64,000 bases of DNA from CALZFJ01 sp964459845. Its GTDB lineage: Bacteria > Bacteroidota > Bacteroidia > Bacteroidales > Muribaculaceae. A model generated the notes under the pieces. The model was not told the origin of the DNA and searched no databases. It was given only the letters and a program-made list of their open reading frames with translations. The stretch spans positions 1 to 64,000 of the forward strand of contig CAYWOC010000001.1 in NCBI GenBank assembly GCA_964459845.1, written 5' to 3'. The translations under genes were made by a program, and so were the position numbers. Below, piece by piece: positions 36,100 through 45,545 of the stretch; position 1 is the first letter of the stretch, and each line of letters begins with the position of its first letter.

Positions 36100-38451
36100 A
36101 TGAAAACAAAGCACTTACACATTCTCGCATCGGCATTGATGCTGACAAGTAGCCTTTTCGCTGAGGCCTATACCATCACCGGACGGATTATAGACGGCAG
36201 CAACAATACACCACTGCGAAAAGCTGTAATCATAGCACGAAATGACTCTTCAAAGGTTCTCGCAGGATTGGAAAGCGACCAAAACGGAATTTTCGTTACC
36301 TGTAACGTAAATTCAGATAAAGCCATAATAGAAATTTCACGAGAAGGATATGAGTCGCGCTACTTGCAAGTAGCAGGAAATGCTGCCGACCAGCTCAACA
36401 TAGGCATAGTGGCTCTAATCCCACAAAAAAATGTGACATTGAAAGAGGTGGAGGTGACCGCTCAGTCAGTAATCCAAAAACCCGACCGCTATATAATACT
36501 CCCCTCTAAAGATGAAATAAAGCGCGCGTCATCAGCCATGTCGCTGCTCAACGAGCTCCAGATGAAGATGCCGGGGCTGCGTGTGATTGAGGAACTACAA
36601 TCTATAACTGTGGAAAACCGCACCCCTGTATTCAAAATCAACGGCAAGCCAGCCGACCTCAACAAAATCCTCTCTATCAACAACGACAACATCCTGCGTA
36701 TAGAATATTTCGACAACCCCGACATAAGATACAACAATACCGTAATCGACTTCATCCTTAAGCCTCGCCGCGACGGAGGTTCTTTCATGACCGACATCAC
36801 AAGCGCAGTCACCACCGGATTCCTGAACGGGAACATAGGCGGCACATACTACGACAAGAAATCGGAATGGAACTTGAACTACGGCATCAACTGGCGCGAC
36901 TACAACAAGCGCATATTAAACACCGAGGAGCAGTTCATAGGACGTGAATACCCCATAATCCGCAAGACCGACGGCATTCCGGGCAAACTTGGATACACCG
37001 ACAATAATTTGTCGCTCGGATACACATATATGCACAATGAGAACACAATGTTTTCCGTCACAATAGGTGGTGGCACCAGCAATCCGCACCTCAATGACGC
37101 TTACATAAAAAGCCAGCAATATGGCGACGAAAAGTCATCGTATGAAAGCCGCACCAACCGAAGCACTAAAGTCAAGAACCCATATCTCGACCTGTTCTTC
37201 AAAAAACAGATGAAGAACAATCAAGTGCTTGAAGCAAATGCCTTCGGCTATTATTCAAAAAGCGACTTCGACCGTGAATATTCCGACATCTATGCCGATG
37301 CCTCCAAGAACTTCAGCATATCGTCAATCATCGACAACAAATATTGGCGCATAGGCGGAGAACTGATGTATGCCAAGCAATTCAAGAATTTCACCACCAC
37401 TTTCGGTTTAAGAGATGCCTACAGCCACTCCAGCACCGACAATGTGGAAAACGACACTCGCACAAGCAGCAATCTGCACAGCAACAACCTTTACTTCTAT
37501 GGGCAGATTGTGGGACGCATAAAGAAGTTCGGCTACTCTATAGGTGTGGGCGGTGAACAGACAAGCACAGCGAATGGCAGCGAGAACATGAGCGCAATCC
37601 GCGCTAAAATCAATGCCGTGCTGAATTACCAGTTCTCAAAAAAATTCAGCCTCAACTATCTGTTCATGTACAATCCGAGTATGCCGTCAATGTCGATGCA
37701 GTCTGATGTCATTCATCGCATCGACGATGTGTCGCTGCAACAAGGCAACTTGGATCTTGTGCCATCAACGTGGTTCCGCAACAGGCTCTACGCCCGATAC
37801 ACGCAAGGCAAGTTCACATCCACATTCTGGGTGAGCCACAGCCGCACAGTGAATCCCATATACTACAACTGCACATATATCGGCAATCCGAGCGACCAAT
37901 ACTATGGCATGTTCCTCAACCGCATCATCAACGGCAGACACGACGACCGCATCAATCTTCAGCTCGATCTCGGAGTACAAAACCTGCTGAAGCACGCATC
38001 ACTTTTCTGCACAATCGGATGGGACGGATACACTCTCGACATGGGCAGCAAGAAGTATAACGACCGCCGCCTCTATGCCTCAATCTATGGTGCATTGTAT
38101 TTCGGCAACTGGACTATATCAGCCAACTATGTGCTAAAGCCTCAATACAGCCTTAGCGGCAACACATTCACACGACAAGAACGCTTCGACGTGATACGCG
38201 TGCAATATCACTGGAAAGACTGGTATTTCAAAGTCTCGGGATGCAATCTGTTCACCAAGCGAGGCTCCATCTACAGCTCAATAAAGCATTCCGACGTGAA
38301 TCCAAGTGAAAGCGAGGTTTATATAAAGGACAATGCAAATATGGTGACACTTGGCGTAACCTACCGAATAAATTTCGGAAAGTCGTTCCGCAAGGCAAAC
38401 CGCTCGCTCAAAAACGGCGGAGGGGATTCCGGCGTAAACATCAACTACTGA
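36100..38451 (+). CDS. TonB-receptor-like outer membrane beta-barrel protein
   Basis: A 783-residue outer membrane protein. The signal peptide (HILASALMLTSSLFAEA) is followed by a carboxypeptidase-regulatory-like domain (YTITGRIIDGSNNTPLRKAV) at about 20-105 and a short plug-like region (VEVTAQSVIQKPDRYIILPS). The remainder is a large barrel of the outer_membrane_beta-barrel family 3 type. It is not SusC-like: no SusD partner and a shorter plug. Cargo is unknown. ATG 36100 is chosen over a GTG at 36067 because the signal peptide starts there. A strong terminator follows. Confidence 0.85.
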   Translation: MKTKHLHILASALMLTSSLFAEAYTITGRIIDGSNNTPLRKAVIIARNDSSKVLAGLESDQNGIFVTCNVNSDKAIIEISREGYESRYLQVAGNAADQLNIGIVALIPQKNVTLKEVEVTAQSVIQKPDRYIILPSKDEIKRASSAMSLLNELQMKMPGLRVIEELQSITVENRTPVFKINGKPADLNKILSINNDNILRIEYFDNPDIRYNNTVIDFILKPRRDGGSFMTDITSAVTTGFLNGNIGGTYYDKKSEWNLNYGINWRDYNKRILNTEEQFIGREYPIIRKTDGIPGKLGYTDNNLSLGYTYMHNENTMFSVTIGGGTSNPHLNDAYIKSQQYGDEKSSYESRTNRSTKVKNPYLDLFFKKQMKNNQVLEANAFGYYSKSDFDREYSDIYADASKNFSISSIIDNKYWRIGGELMYAKQFKNFTTTFGLRDAYSHSSTDNVENDTRTSSNLHSNNLYFYGQIVGRIKKFGYSIGVGGEQTSTANGSENMSAIRAKINAVLNYQFSKKFSLNYLFMYNPSMPSMSMQSDVIHRIDDVSLQQGNLDLVPSTWFRNRLYARYTQGKFTSTFWVSHSRTVNPIYYNCTYIGNPSDQYYGMFLNRIINGRHDDRINLQLDLGVQNLLKHASLFCTIGWDGYTLDMGSKKYNDRRLYASIYGALYFGNWTISANYVLKPQYSLSGNTFTRQERFDVIRVQYHWKDWYFKVSGCNLFTKRGSIYSSIKHSDVNPSESEVYIKDNANMVTLGVTYRINFGKSFRKANRSLKNGGGDSGVNINY

Positions 38452-38471
38452 CATTCCCCACACAACAGGGC

Positions 38472-38521
38472 AAAAATATTATGGTGTATCAAAAGTTTAT
38501 TTGGCACACCATAATATTTTT
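38472..38521 (+). terminator. Rho-independent terminator after the barrel gene
   Basis: A 16-bp perfect inverted repeat, AAAAATATTATGGTGT (38472-38487) with ACACCATAATATTTTT (38506-38521), with T-rich ends on both strands. It is 20 bp after the stop. Confidence 0.85.
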
Positions 38522-38613
38522 ATGATTAAATTTTAGGCAAAAGCTCGATTAATCAAGCGGAGCAAGACCGCATCCACCAACTTCATAAAAAACGAGCATA
38601 CGCAAAATTTGTG

Positions 38614-39660
38614 TCACTTTATGGGGGAGTGTGACATCAGCTCCTGTGCTGCGCGGAAGTCGTCGGGCGAGCCTATATCAATCCATGTGCCATTGATAGG
38701 ATATTGCCGCACCCGGCAGCCGCGTTCTATCAGCACGTCAAGGAAATCGGTGGCATCATAATATTCACCTCGCGGTATTATGTCGAGCCAGCGGCGGCGA
38801 ATCATATATATTCCGGCGTTGGCATAGTAATTATATGTCGGCTTCTCCTCAAGCCCTTTCACATCATTTCCCTCATGGCGGAAAATGGCGTATGGCACCG
38901 ACACTATATACGGAATCACAGCCACAGTGAGGTCGGCATCGGCATCGATGTGGGTGAGATACATTTCCTCGAAGTTCACATTCGTGAGCAAATCGGAGTT
39001 CATGAGCAGCACTGTGTCGTTCTCCAAATCCTCCACGAGCGCAAGCGAGCCTATCGTGCCAAGCCGGCAAGGCTCTTTCACACACTTCACCCTCACTCCA
39101 GCCACAGGCTCGGCAAAATGCGCCTGAATCTTCTCGGCAAGATAATTCACGGTGACATTGATGTTGGTCACTCCATTGCGGGCAAGAGCTTCGATATTAT
39201 AGTCGATGATGCACTTGTCGCCCACCTTCAGCAGCGGCTTCGGAGTTTCCAGAGTGAGCGGACGCAGCCGCTCGCCTTTGCCTCCTGCCATAAGCACTGC
39301 ATCAATGGGCAGGATGGAATGATATACCGAAAAGTCATAGATGCGGCGCAGCGTGCCGTCGGCATTAAGATGCGGCACAAGCGTGATGTGGCGCGCGCGG
39401 ATTTCGCGTATCTCGGCAATCTGCGGAGCCTCGCTGCGGAATGCCACAAAATTGCGGTGCATGATATTGCACACCGGCGTTGTAAGCTCTGCACCGGCAA
39501 TGAGACTGCGGCGTATGTCGCCGTCGGTGAGTGTTCCAGCCACGCGCCTCTCCACATCAATTGCAAAAAGCGTCATAGCCTTTCCTGAAAGCACATTCAA
39601 TTTGCGCAACGCCTCAAGAGCCGAAGCGTCTTGCGATATTATGTATAGAGAATCGTCCAT
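38614..39660 (-). CDS. CBS-pair nucleotidyltransferase (sugar-1-phosphate)
   Basis: A 348-residue protein. Residues 1-115 are two CBS motifs (LFAIDVERRVAGTLTDGDIR). Residues about 118-340 are a sugar nucleotidyltransferase with the signature LMAGGKGERLRPLTLETPKP followed by LLKVGDKCIIDY, and the metal-binding Asp in LLMNSDLLTN. This arrangement resembles PtmE-type enzymes of legionaminic acid pathways and related sugar-nucleotide synthases; the sugar and nucleotide cannot be read. It follows porQ in the same orientation with a 57-bp gap, which hints at a cell-surface glycolipid role. Confidence 0.85.
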   Translation of the reverse strand: MDDSLYIISQDASALEALRKLNVLSGKAMTLFAIDVERRVAGTLTDGDIRRSLIAGAELTTPVCNIMHRNFVAFRSEAPQIAEIREIRARHITLVPHLNADGTLRRIYDFSVYHSILPIDAVLMAGGKGERLRPLTLETPKPLLKVGDKCIIDYNIEALARNGVTNINVTVNYLAEKIQAHFAEPVAGVRVKCVKEPCRLGTIGSLALVEDLENDTVLLMNSDLLTNVNFEEMYLTHIDADADLTVAVIPYIVSVPYAIFRHEGNDVKGLEEKPTYNYYANAGIYMIRRRWLDIIPRGEYYDATDFLDVLIERGCRVRQYPINGTWIDIGSPDDFRAAQELMSHSPIK

Positions 39661-39717
39661 TGTTTTCTATAAGTTAATTGTGAAAAGGTCAATCAAAACA
39701 GCAAGCCCAATCGCCCG

Positions 39718-40746
39718 CTACCTCATCAGGTCGGCAACCGACACCGTAAGGTTCAGCATGAACGACGTGCCGCCAATATGCGGTTGGGCAAATGCCACCC
39801 CGAATCCAAGCGCACGCGTCTTCAATCCTGCGGCAAGCGAGAATCCAGATATGAAATTTCGGGAATAGTTCACCATGTCGGTGCGGGTCTTGTAGTCATA
39901 GCCCAGTCCCACATAGAACTTGTCGGATGGCAGCAATTCAACGGCAAACGTCAGATGGCGAAACAGATTGCTCACAAACGAGCTTTTCTCCACGAGATCC
40001 GATGTGGTGGAATTTTTGTCTTCACGATCCATATACGGCATCTTCCACTTGTTGAGATTGGTGGCTGTCACCGATATGCGCACAGGAGCCGCCGACAGGA
40101 TTTTCGACCACCCAATCTGTATGTCCCAAGGCAGACTGTTGTATTCATCATTGAATTTTTTCACCTGTCCGCCAAGGTTTTTCAGCACAATCGAGAAAGA
40201 ATTGTCGCTGTCGGGATTATAATAGTTGATACCGAGGTCGGCACATATCGCGAAAGCCGAATATGAATCGTAATTGGATGATATGAACTTCATGGTTATA
40301 CCACCGCGCAGACGGTCGTTAATGTCATGAGAATAAGTGCCGCTGAATGCTATGTCGCTCGGGCTGAAAGTGCCGGTAACTGTACCGTCGGCAGTTGCCG
40401 CAGTCATTTTCCCATAGCCGAAATACTGTATTCTCGCAGCCCATGCGCTATGCTCGCCTATGCCGTTGCCGAAACTTGCGCCCATAAAATTGCTGTTGCC
40501 CAGATAGCGCATATAGTTAAGTCCTATCTGCTTCTCATATTCTGGTCCCAGCAGAGCCGGATTCTGCTCCACAAGGTTTATATCATCGTCGATAATGGTG
40601 AGGTTGTGTCCGCCAAGACCATATACGCGCGACGATGGTGCCACGTTTAGAAACTCGTAGGCAGTAGTCCCATTTTCGGCACGCAAAGCGGCTACACCAG
40701 CCAAAGCCACCATAACCAATGATATATAATATTGTAGTGTCTTCAT
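39718..40746 (-). CDS. porQ: Type IX secretion attachment-complex protein PorQ
   Basis: A 342-residue outer membrane barrel with signal peptide (ISLVMVALAGVAALRA) and the PorQ opening YEFLNVAPSSRVYGLGGHN followed by NLVEQNPALLGPEY. The rest is the FadL-like barrel of the PorV/PorQ/PorP group. In P. gingivalis PorQ joins PorU, PorV and PorZ to form the complex that links cargo to A-LPS. It supports a working T9SS in this organism together with PorW and PorX 14 kb upstream. The partners PorU and PorZ are not in the window. Confidence 0.87.
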   Translation of the reverse strand: MKTLQYYISLVMVALAGVAALRAENGTTAYEFLNVAPSSRVYGLGGHNLTIIDDDINLVEQNPALLGPEYEKQIGLNYMRYLGNSNFMGASFGNGIGEHSAWAARIQYFGYGKMTAATADGTVTGTFSPSDIAFSGTYSHDINDRLRGGITMKFISSNYDSYSAFAICADLGINYYNPDSDNSFSIVLKNLGGQVKKFNDEYNSLPWDIQIGWSKILSAAPVRISVTATNLNKWKMPYMDREDKNSTTSDLVEKSSFVSNLFRHLTFAVELLPSDKFYVGLGYDYKTRTDMVNYSRNFISGFSLAAGLKTRALGFGVAFAQPHIGGTSFMLNLTVSVADLMR

Positions 40747-41016
40747 TATTTGAGATATTGCTTAATTAATTAAACGTTGGAACAGCCCTTTATAGTATAT
40801 CCACGCTGCGAAAAAGTTACCCAAGCACGAAAAACGCCATCTGCACAAGCATTCCGCCATCATTCGGTCATCAAGGAGTGAATGTGATTGTTTCGGGTAA
40901 TATCTGCTACTATTTTGGTTTAACAAAATTTTAGTTTGCTTTTTTTGACTAAACAGGGCTTTTTTGTAAAAATTCTGCAAACAATATTAATCATTTCCAA
41001 ATATTAGGGCTTATCT
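40747..41016. other. Gene-free interval between porQ and the TonB-domain gene
   Basis: The divergent intergenic region runs to 41109. The 72-codon open frame on the minus strand (40980-40762) has no recognisable features and poor composition. I see T-runs and A/T-rich DNA but no clear hairpin; the porQ promoter must lie here but no box fits the consensus well. Confidence 0.4.
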
Positions 41017-41047
41017 ATTGTTTTTCCGATTTTGAACTATAAATTTG
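41017..41047 (+). promoter_or_regulatory. Promoter of the TonB-domain gene
   Basis: ATTG (41017-41020), 19 bp, TAAATTTG (41040-41047), about 60 nt before the ATG at 41110. Confidence 0.6.
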
Positions 41048-41109
41048 TGGTTAAACGAGATTGTGATAAAGTTTTTGTTAAATTCTTTATCATTTTTAAA
41101 TACAATACA

Positions 41110-41553
41110 ATGAAGATAACTTTACGCAGAAATTTGCTTTTAGTGGTATCGGCCCTTATTCTTTTCCCAGCCATGGCACAGGTGAAAAGAGTGAATAACT
41201 GCAATCCGATGTCGAAAAACCAGTCGTCCTACGAAGTGTATGACTACGACTATGTGGATGTGCAGCCGCAATTTCCCGGAGGAGAATGTGGGTTGATAAA
41301 TTTCATCAATAAGACTCGTGAATACCCCTACGAGGCATACCGGCGTAAAATCGAGGGCCGCGTGCTGTGCAGCTTCATAGTGAACCCCGACGGCAGCGTC
41401 GGTCACATATCGGTGGTGCGCGCCGCTTCGAGCGACTTGCTGAACCGTGAGGCTGTGCGCGTAATCAGTGAGATGCCGAAATGGAAAGCAGGGAAAATGG
41501 GGAACACTACCGTGCCGGTGAGATGCTTCCTCCCCATAGCATTCCGTCTATGA
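41110..41553 (+). CDS. TonB C-terminal domain protein
   Basis: A 147-residue exported protein: a signal peptide (LLLVVSALILFPAMA) then, from about residue 50, a TonB C-terminal domain (PQFPGGECGLINFINKTREY, followed by GRVLCSFIVNPDGSVGHISVVR and PKWKAGKMGNTTVPVRCFLP). There is no proline-rich linker, and the N-terminus looks cleavable rather than anchoring, so it may be a periplasmic TonB-like protein rather than a full energy transducer. I start at 41110 because an earlier in-frame start lies inside the promoter. A terminator separates it from the convergent mtgA. Confidence 0.82.
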   Translation: MKITLRRNLLLVVSALILFPAMAQVKRVNNCNPMSKNQSSYEVYDYDYVDVQPQFPGGECGLINFINKTREYPYEAYRRKIEGRVLCSFIVNPDGSVGHISVVRAASSDLLNREAVRVISEMPKWKAGKMGNTTVPVRCFLPIAFRL

Positions 41554-41602
41554 TATTACCGTCATTAATGTGTGACGTACGATTTATGTTTTCAGGTGGA
41601 TG

Positions 41603-41640
41603 AAGCACCTTGGCTTGAGCTATTTCAAGGCATGGTGCTT
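41603..41640 (+). terminator. Convergent-gene hairpin
   Basis: AAGCACC (41603-41609) pairs with GGTGCTT (41634-41640) around a further TTGGCTTGA/TTTCAAGG pairing, followed by CTCTTTTG on the + strand. It lies between the TonB-domain gene and the convergent mtgA. Confidence 0.65.
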
Positions 41641-41669
41641 CTCTTTTGTCTGTTATACGCAGGAATGCG

Positions 41670-42350
41670 TCACTCAAACTTCACAGCCGGAAGCACACGC
41701 ATATTATGCAGAATCTGCTGCTGACGCTTTTTCATATATCTCGACGGCGCAGCCGAATTGAACCTCAGCGGATTTGGCAACGTTGCTGCGATAAGTGCAG
41801 CCTGGCTCTTTGTGAGGCTTGCGGCATCGGTGCCGAAATGCTCTTTCGCCACAGCTTCCACCCCATATATTCCATCGCCCATCTCTATGGAGTTGAGATA
41901 CACCTCCATGATGCGCTCCTTGCCCCACACCCATTCTATCAGCACAGTGAAATATGCCTCAAAGCCCTTGCGAATCCAGCTATGCCCCGGCCACAAGAAC
42001 ACATTTTTCGCCGTCTGCTGCGTGATGGTGCTTGCTCCGCGATGACGCTTGCCGCTTGCCGCCTCACGCTGTGCCGCCTGTATCTGCCTTATGTCGAATC
42101 CGTGATGCTTCAGAAAGAGATTGTCCTCGCTGGCAATGACAGCTCTCGGCATATTCGCCGAAATCTTCTCCATAGGCACCCAATGGTGCTTCAGCTTCAC
42201 TTTCTCGCCGTCGCCAATCTGCTCAAAGACGCGGATAAACATGAGCGGAGTGTAGTACACAGGCACAAATTTCAGTGCCAACACTGCAAGCAGCGTCGAG
42301 CTGAAATAAAATATCAATGCCCACTTCAATATTTTCCAAAACAGCTTCAT
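41670..42350 (-). CDS. mtgA: Monofunctional peptidoglycan glycosyltransferase MtgA
   Basis: A 226-residue family 51 glycosyltransferase that polymerises lipid II into glycan strands. One N-terminal transmembrane helix (residues about 8-30) is followed by the GT51 motifs: ASEDNLFLKHHGFD with the catalytic Glu (motif 1), GASTITQQTAKNVFL (motif 2) and KERIMEVYLNSIEMGDGIYG with the second catalytic Glu (motif 3). It lacks a transpeptidase domain. Its promoter overlaps the terminator of the gene upstream. Confidence 0.95.
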   Translation of the reverse strand: MKLFWKILKWALIFYFSSTLLAVLALKFVPVYYTPLMFIRVFEQIGDGEKVKLKHHWVPMEKISANMPRAVIASEDNLFLKHHGFDIRQIQAAQREAASGKRHRGASTITQQTAKNVFLWPGHSWIRKGFEAYFTVLIEWVWGKERIMEVYLNSIEMGDGIYGVEAVAKEHFGTDAASLTKSQAALIAATLPNPLRFNSAAPSRYMKKRQQQILHNMRVLPAVKFE

Positions 42351-42380
42351 AACAATTATTTCTCAAAAATTTTCTTACTG

Positions 42381-42412
42381 CAAAGTTACAACTTTAACCC
42401 AAATCACACAAA
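42381..42412 (-). promoter_or_regulatory. mtgA promoter
   Basis: On the minus strand, TTTG (42412 down to 42409), 20 bp, TAACTTTG (42388 down to 42381): a near-perfect consensus about 30 nt before the mtgA start. The TTTG is the tail of the T-tract of the terminator at 42446-42410. Confidence 0.8.
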
Positions 42413-42446
42413 AAAAGAGCCGCACAGCTTCACAGCTACACGGCTC
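42410..42446 (-). terminator. Rho-independent terminator of the 1012-residue protein gene
   Basis: On the minus strand, GAGCCG (42446-42441) pairs with CGGCTC (42422-42417) with inner AGCTGTG pairing, then a run of seven T. Its T-run ends in the -33 box of mtgA. Confidence 0.85.
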
Positions 42447-42506
42447 GGGAACATTATCAATCAATATATGTCAATTCTGATAATAGTAATATTGATAATA
42501 GTAATA

Positions 42507-45500
42507 TTATTGTAGCATAACTTTCTTTACGGTGTTGCCGGCTTTCACCACATAGAATCCGGCTGGCAAATTGAACTGTTCTGTTCCATTAACAATCTTT
42601 TCTACCATCTTCACGCCTTGCAGATTCGCAATCACCACATTCACATCGCCAATAGCAGACACGGTGATGACATTGTTGCCTGCATCCACAGTAAGCGCAT
42701 TGTCGGCTATACTCTCGTCGGTTTCCACTGTAGAGTTCTGCATTGCGTTCTCCACGATATACCAGTTGCACACCATGAAGTCCTGCAAATTAGCGTCGCC
42801 GTTGGTATCCCTATCTTTATGCTGATACCACACAAGGCGATAAGAATAGTTGTGTGCAGCCAAGTCTCTGATGCCCGGGACTGTACCACCAAGTACTACA
42901 TTATTGCTCCAGTTGGTGGTTATCGACGAGTTCTTCGACTGGTTCTTAGCGACAGTCCAGCCTAATGAGATAGGAAACGACCAATCTGTTCCGATAGACG
43001 TAGTGACCGAAGTGCTTGTCGATTGCGACGATGTAGATGACTCCGACTCAGCTCTCGTGAGCTTTGGTGAAGCATCTATGCTCGATTCTGTGACATTGTA
43101 GATGCCCGACATCAACAAGTAGTCGTCGTCAGCAAGTCCAAACGCCTTGCGAACATCCTCCTCTGTGCCCATGCTTCTGCCGTCGCCACCTTTGTAAGAC
43201 GACACGCTGCCAATAGTGTGCGAAAGGACATCTTTCCCTATCACATATCCGCCAGCATCTTTCACCATAGCATTATACTTTTCCACAGTCATGCCTGTCT
43301 GTGCTATATGTGCTCCGCGCACTTTTGTCAGAGCTATCGTCTTTCCGTTCAGCTCTGGATACCGGCTGTCGGCAATCTCATAAACGAATCTGTCAAGCGG
43401 CTGATAATTGAATACCACAAAGTCTTTTTCCTCGGTCGGACTATATGACATACCTTGAGATGTACTCGTCGATATCGAGCGCGACTCGCTCCAAGTATTG
43501 GACATTGACGCAGCGACAGAGCATTTTATTATGCTGAAGCTCTTATCTGAAAAACCTACCGACATCGACACGCTATTGCCCACCGAGCTGGTAGCCGATT
43601 CACTACTGCCCTCAGTCTTACTCTCTGAATAAGAAGCCTTGGCTTTCCCTTTATTGGAGAATTGGCTCTCAAACGGAGGAGTGGCGAGCACATATTGAAT
43701 CGTAGGAGTTGTGACTGTAACATCTTTCGACACGAAATGTATTTCCATACCCGGCTCTGTGGAATAAGCTGTCACATTAATCGGTGAGTTGAGATATACA
43801 TTAGCCTCTATATATTGGCGCATCCCGTCATGAAGGAAAAAGCCGGTATTGTTCTTGCTCATGCTAAAGCGATAAATTCCATAGTAAGCATCTTTCCAGT
43901 CGTGGTCCTTATGGATTGTCCCGTCACTGATATAATACGTTCCAGAATATGGGAATACTAGCCATTCACGTCCTTTCACAATGTCATTAGGGTCCTCAGG
44001 ACAAGACACCGTGGCAACATTGCCGCCAATCACATGATCGAATTGAGGATTGCCGCTGCCTTTTCTCTTAGCCGAATTAGGAATATCCACCGACATTTGC
44101 CAACTCATATATTTTTTATCTTTGTTGTAGCTGCCCAACATACTATTCCAGAAAAGATATGCAGGAGCATCTGCGCCGAGCATAAATGCTTGTTTAAGAG
44201 CGGGACGACCGAAGAGGAACGGCCGGTCACGGTGATCCACGCTATACACTATGCCATACTTATCGGTAGCTAACGTAGCTGCCGTTGTTCTGTAATTCTC
44301 TTGTGCCAGCACGCTATACCATGATGTATTTCTATAATCCACATCCAGCAAACTCAACGTGTGTATAAATTCTGATACAGTGTAATTGGGCTTTTCTATA
44401 TGCGAGCGGTCAAGCATATTGGTAGCCACCACAAGCACCGGTCTCCCCAAGCTGCCGTCGGGATAAAAACACTCGATGTTGATGGTGGGATGGCTGTTCA
44501 TATAACGCTCCGAGCTTGCCACATCACTTGTACTGATGTTTCTGTAGATAGGAGTTTGCACTTTACCGTTCAAGCTGTTAGGAATAACCATTGCAATAGT
44601 TCTGACTCCGTGTATAAAATCGCCATGCTCATCGTAGTCGAAGCCTGAGCGCATGTTTTTCGTGTTCTCATCTACTGCCAAGCACATCACCAAGACCTCT
44701 TTCCGCCCCGTCTGACGGAAATCGCCAGCCACCGCCGATACCGAGACCTCAGTCCCTTCACCGACTCCGCCTATACGGAATTGTGCGAGCTTGTCGAGAG
44801 TGTTTCCGTCGAATATCGTCACCATGCCGCCAGCCACTACATACACGTCTTCTGTGCCGTTGTTGTTCCAGTCACAAGTCACCATAGCAGCCATCGACTG
44901 GAATATCTCGTTGCGGCGAACATTGTTTGACACATATCCGTTGATAGGATCATATTTCGTTTTTAACCTCAACACTTTCAAGAAATCATAATTTTCCACA
45001 AAATCGTTTGCTTGACCGCCTCCAAGCACTCCAGCCGACAAATCTTCGGACATCTCCACTTTCTTGGTCTCAGTTCCACCTGCCACTTTCTTATAGAGCG
45101 TCCACTTGAAGTATCCACCCTTGTTCTTCTTCTCGGCACGGAGAGTGAAAATGTTGTCGGCAGCACCGCGGTTTTTTCCGACGGCAACTACATTGTAGTC
45201 CTCGACATTTATATCTTTATTACTATCGGCACTATATATGCCTTTATTGTTGTCCTTATTACAGATTTCAAGCAAACTGGGCTTCTGGGCATAATCAGTC
45301 CATCGATACTGATAGCTGCTGCCGCCATCAAACATGAAATCAATTTTCTGTGCTGCAAGAGGCAGATTGTCTTTCTCGGCAAATGGCATTTCATTGACTA
45401 CCTTGGCTCCTTTTCCGACCAAAGAGTCGACCATCGCCTTTCTGGCATCATTTTGTTCTGCATAGTACTCTGCATAGGCATCAAAAGCAACAAACATCGA

Positions 45501-45545
45501 TACGACTGCAATTAGCATCGTGTGAATCGTCTTAATGTACTTCAT
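42507..45545 (-). CDS. Large secreted FG-GAP/Ser-Thr-hairpin protein with T9SS-like tail
   Basis: A 1012-residue exported protein of unrecognised family. The signal peptide is at 1-25 (AVVSMFVAFDAYA). Residues about 205-470 contain FG-GAP/VCBS-like Ca-binding loops (VTCDWNNNGTEDVYVVAGG; VAGDFRQTGRKEVLVM). Residues about 632-722 and 830-888 are two Ser/Thr-rich stretches of alternating polar and hydrophobic residues (SSVGNSVSMSVGFSDKSFS; SESRSISTSTSQGMSYS; STSVTTSIGTDWSFPISLGW), the texture of the membrane-inserting hairpins of aerolysin-type toxins. The last about 75 residues (NVVIANLQGVKMVEKIVNG, GFYVVKAGNTVKKVMLQ) resemble a T9SS tail. Monocistronic. Confidence 0.6.
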   Translation of the reverse strand: MKYIKTIHTMLIAVVSMFVAFDAYAEYYAEQNDARKAMVDSLVGKGAKVVNEMPFAEKDNLPLAAQKIDFMFDGGSSYQYRWTDYAQKPSLLEICNKDNNKGIYSADSNKDINVEDYNVVAVGKNRGAADNIFTLRAEKKNKGGYFKWTLYKKVAGGTETKKVEMSEDLSAGVLGGGQANDFVENYDFLKVLRLKTKYDPINGYVSNNVRRNEIFQSMAAMVTCDWNNNGTEDVYVVAGGMVTIFDGNTLDKLAQFRIGGVGEGTEVSVSAVAGDFRQTGRKEVLVMCLAVDENTKNMRSGFDYDEHGDFIHGVRTIAMVIPNSLNGKVQTPIYRNISTSDVASSERYMNSHPTINIECFYPDGSLGRPVLVVATNMLDRSHIEKPNYTVSEFIHTLSLLDVDYRNTSWYSVLAQENYRTTAATLATDKYGIVYSVDHRDRPFLFGRPALKQAFMLGADAPAYLFWNSMLGSYNKDKKYMSWQMSVDIPNSAKRKGSGNPQFDHVIGGNVATVSCPEDPNDIVKGREWLVFPYSGTYYISDGTIHKDHDWKDAYYGIYRFSMSKNNTGFFLHDGMRQYIEANVYLNSPINVTAYSTEPGMEIHFVSKDVTVTTPTIQYVLATPPFESQFSNKGKAKASYSESKTEGSSESATSSVGNSVSMSVGFSDKSFSIIKCSVAASMSNTWSESRSISTSTSQGMSYSPTEEKDFVVFNYQPLDRFVYEIADSRYPELNGKTIALTKVRGAHIAQTGMTVEKYNAMVKDAGGYVIGKDVLSHTIGSVSSYKGGDGRSMGTEEDVRKAFGLADDDYLLMSGIYNVTESSIDASPKLTRAESESSTSSQSTSTSVTTSIGTDWSFPISLGWTVAKNQSKNSSITTNWSNNVVLGGTVPGIRDLAAHNYSYRLVWYQHKDRDTNGDANLQDFMVCNWYIVENAMQNSTVETDESIADNALTVDAGNNVITVSAIGDVNVVIANLQGVKMVEKIVNGTEQFNLPAGFYVVKAGNTVKKVMLQ

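Noticed and set aside
38704..39588. 294-codon frame on the + strand inside the CBS-nucleotidyltransferase gene
   Set aside because: It is antisense to a gene with clear catalytic motifs, and its translation is His-rich with no recognisable fold.
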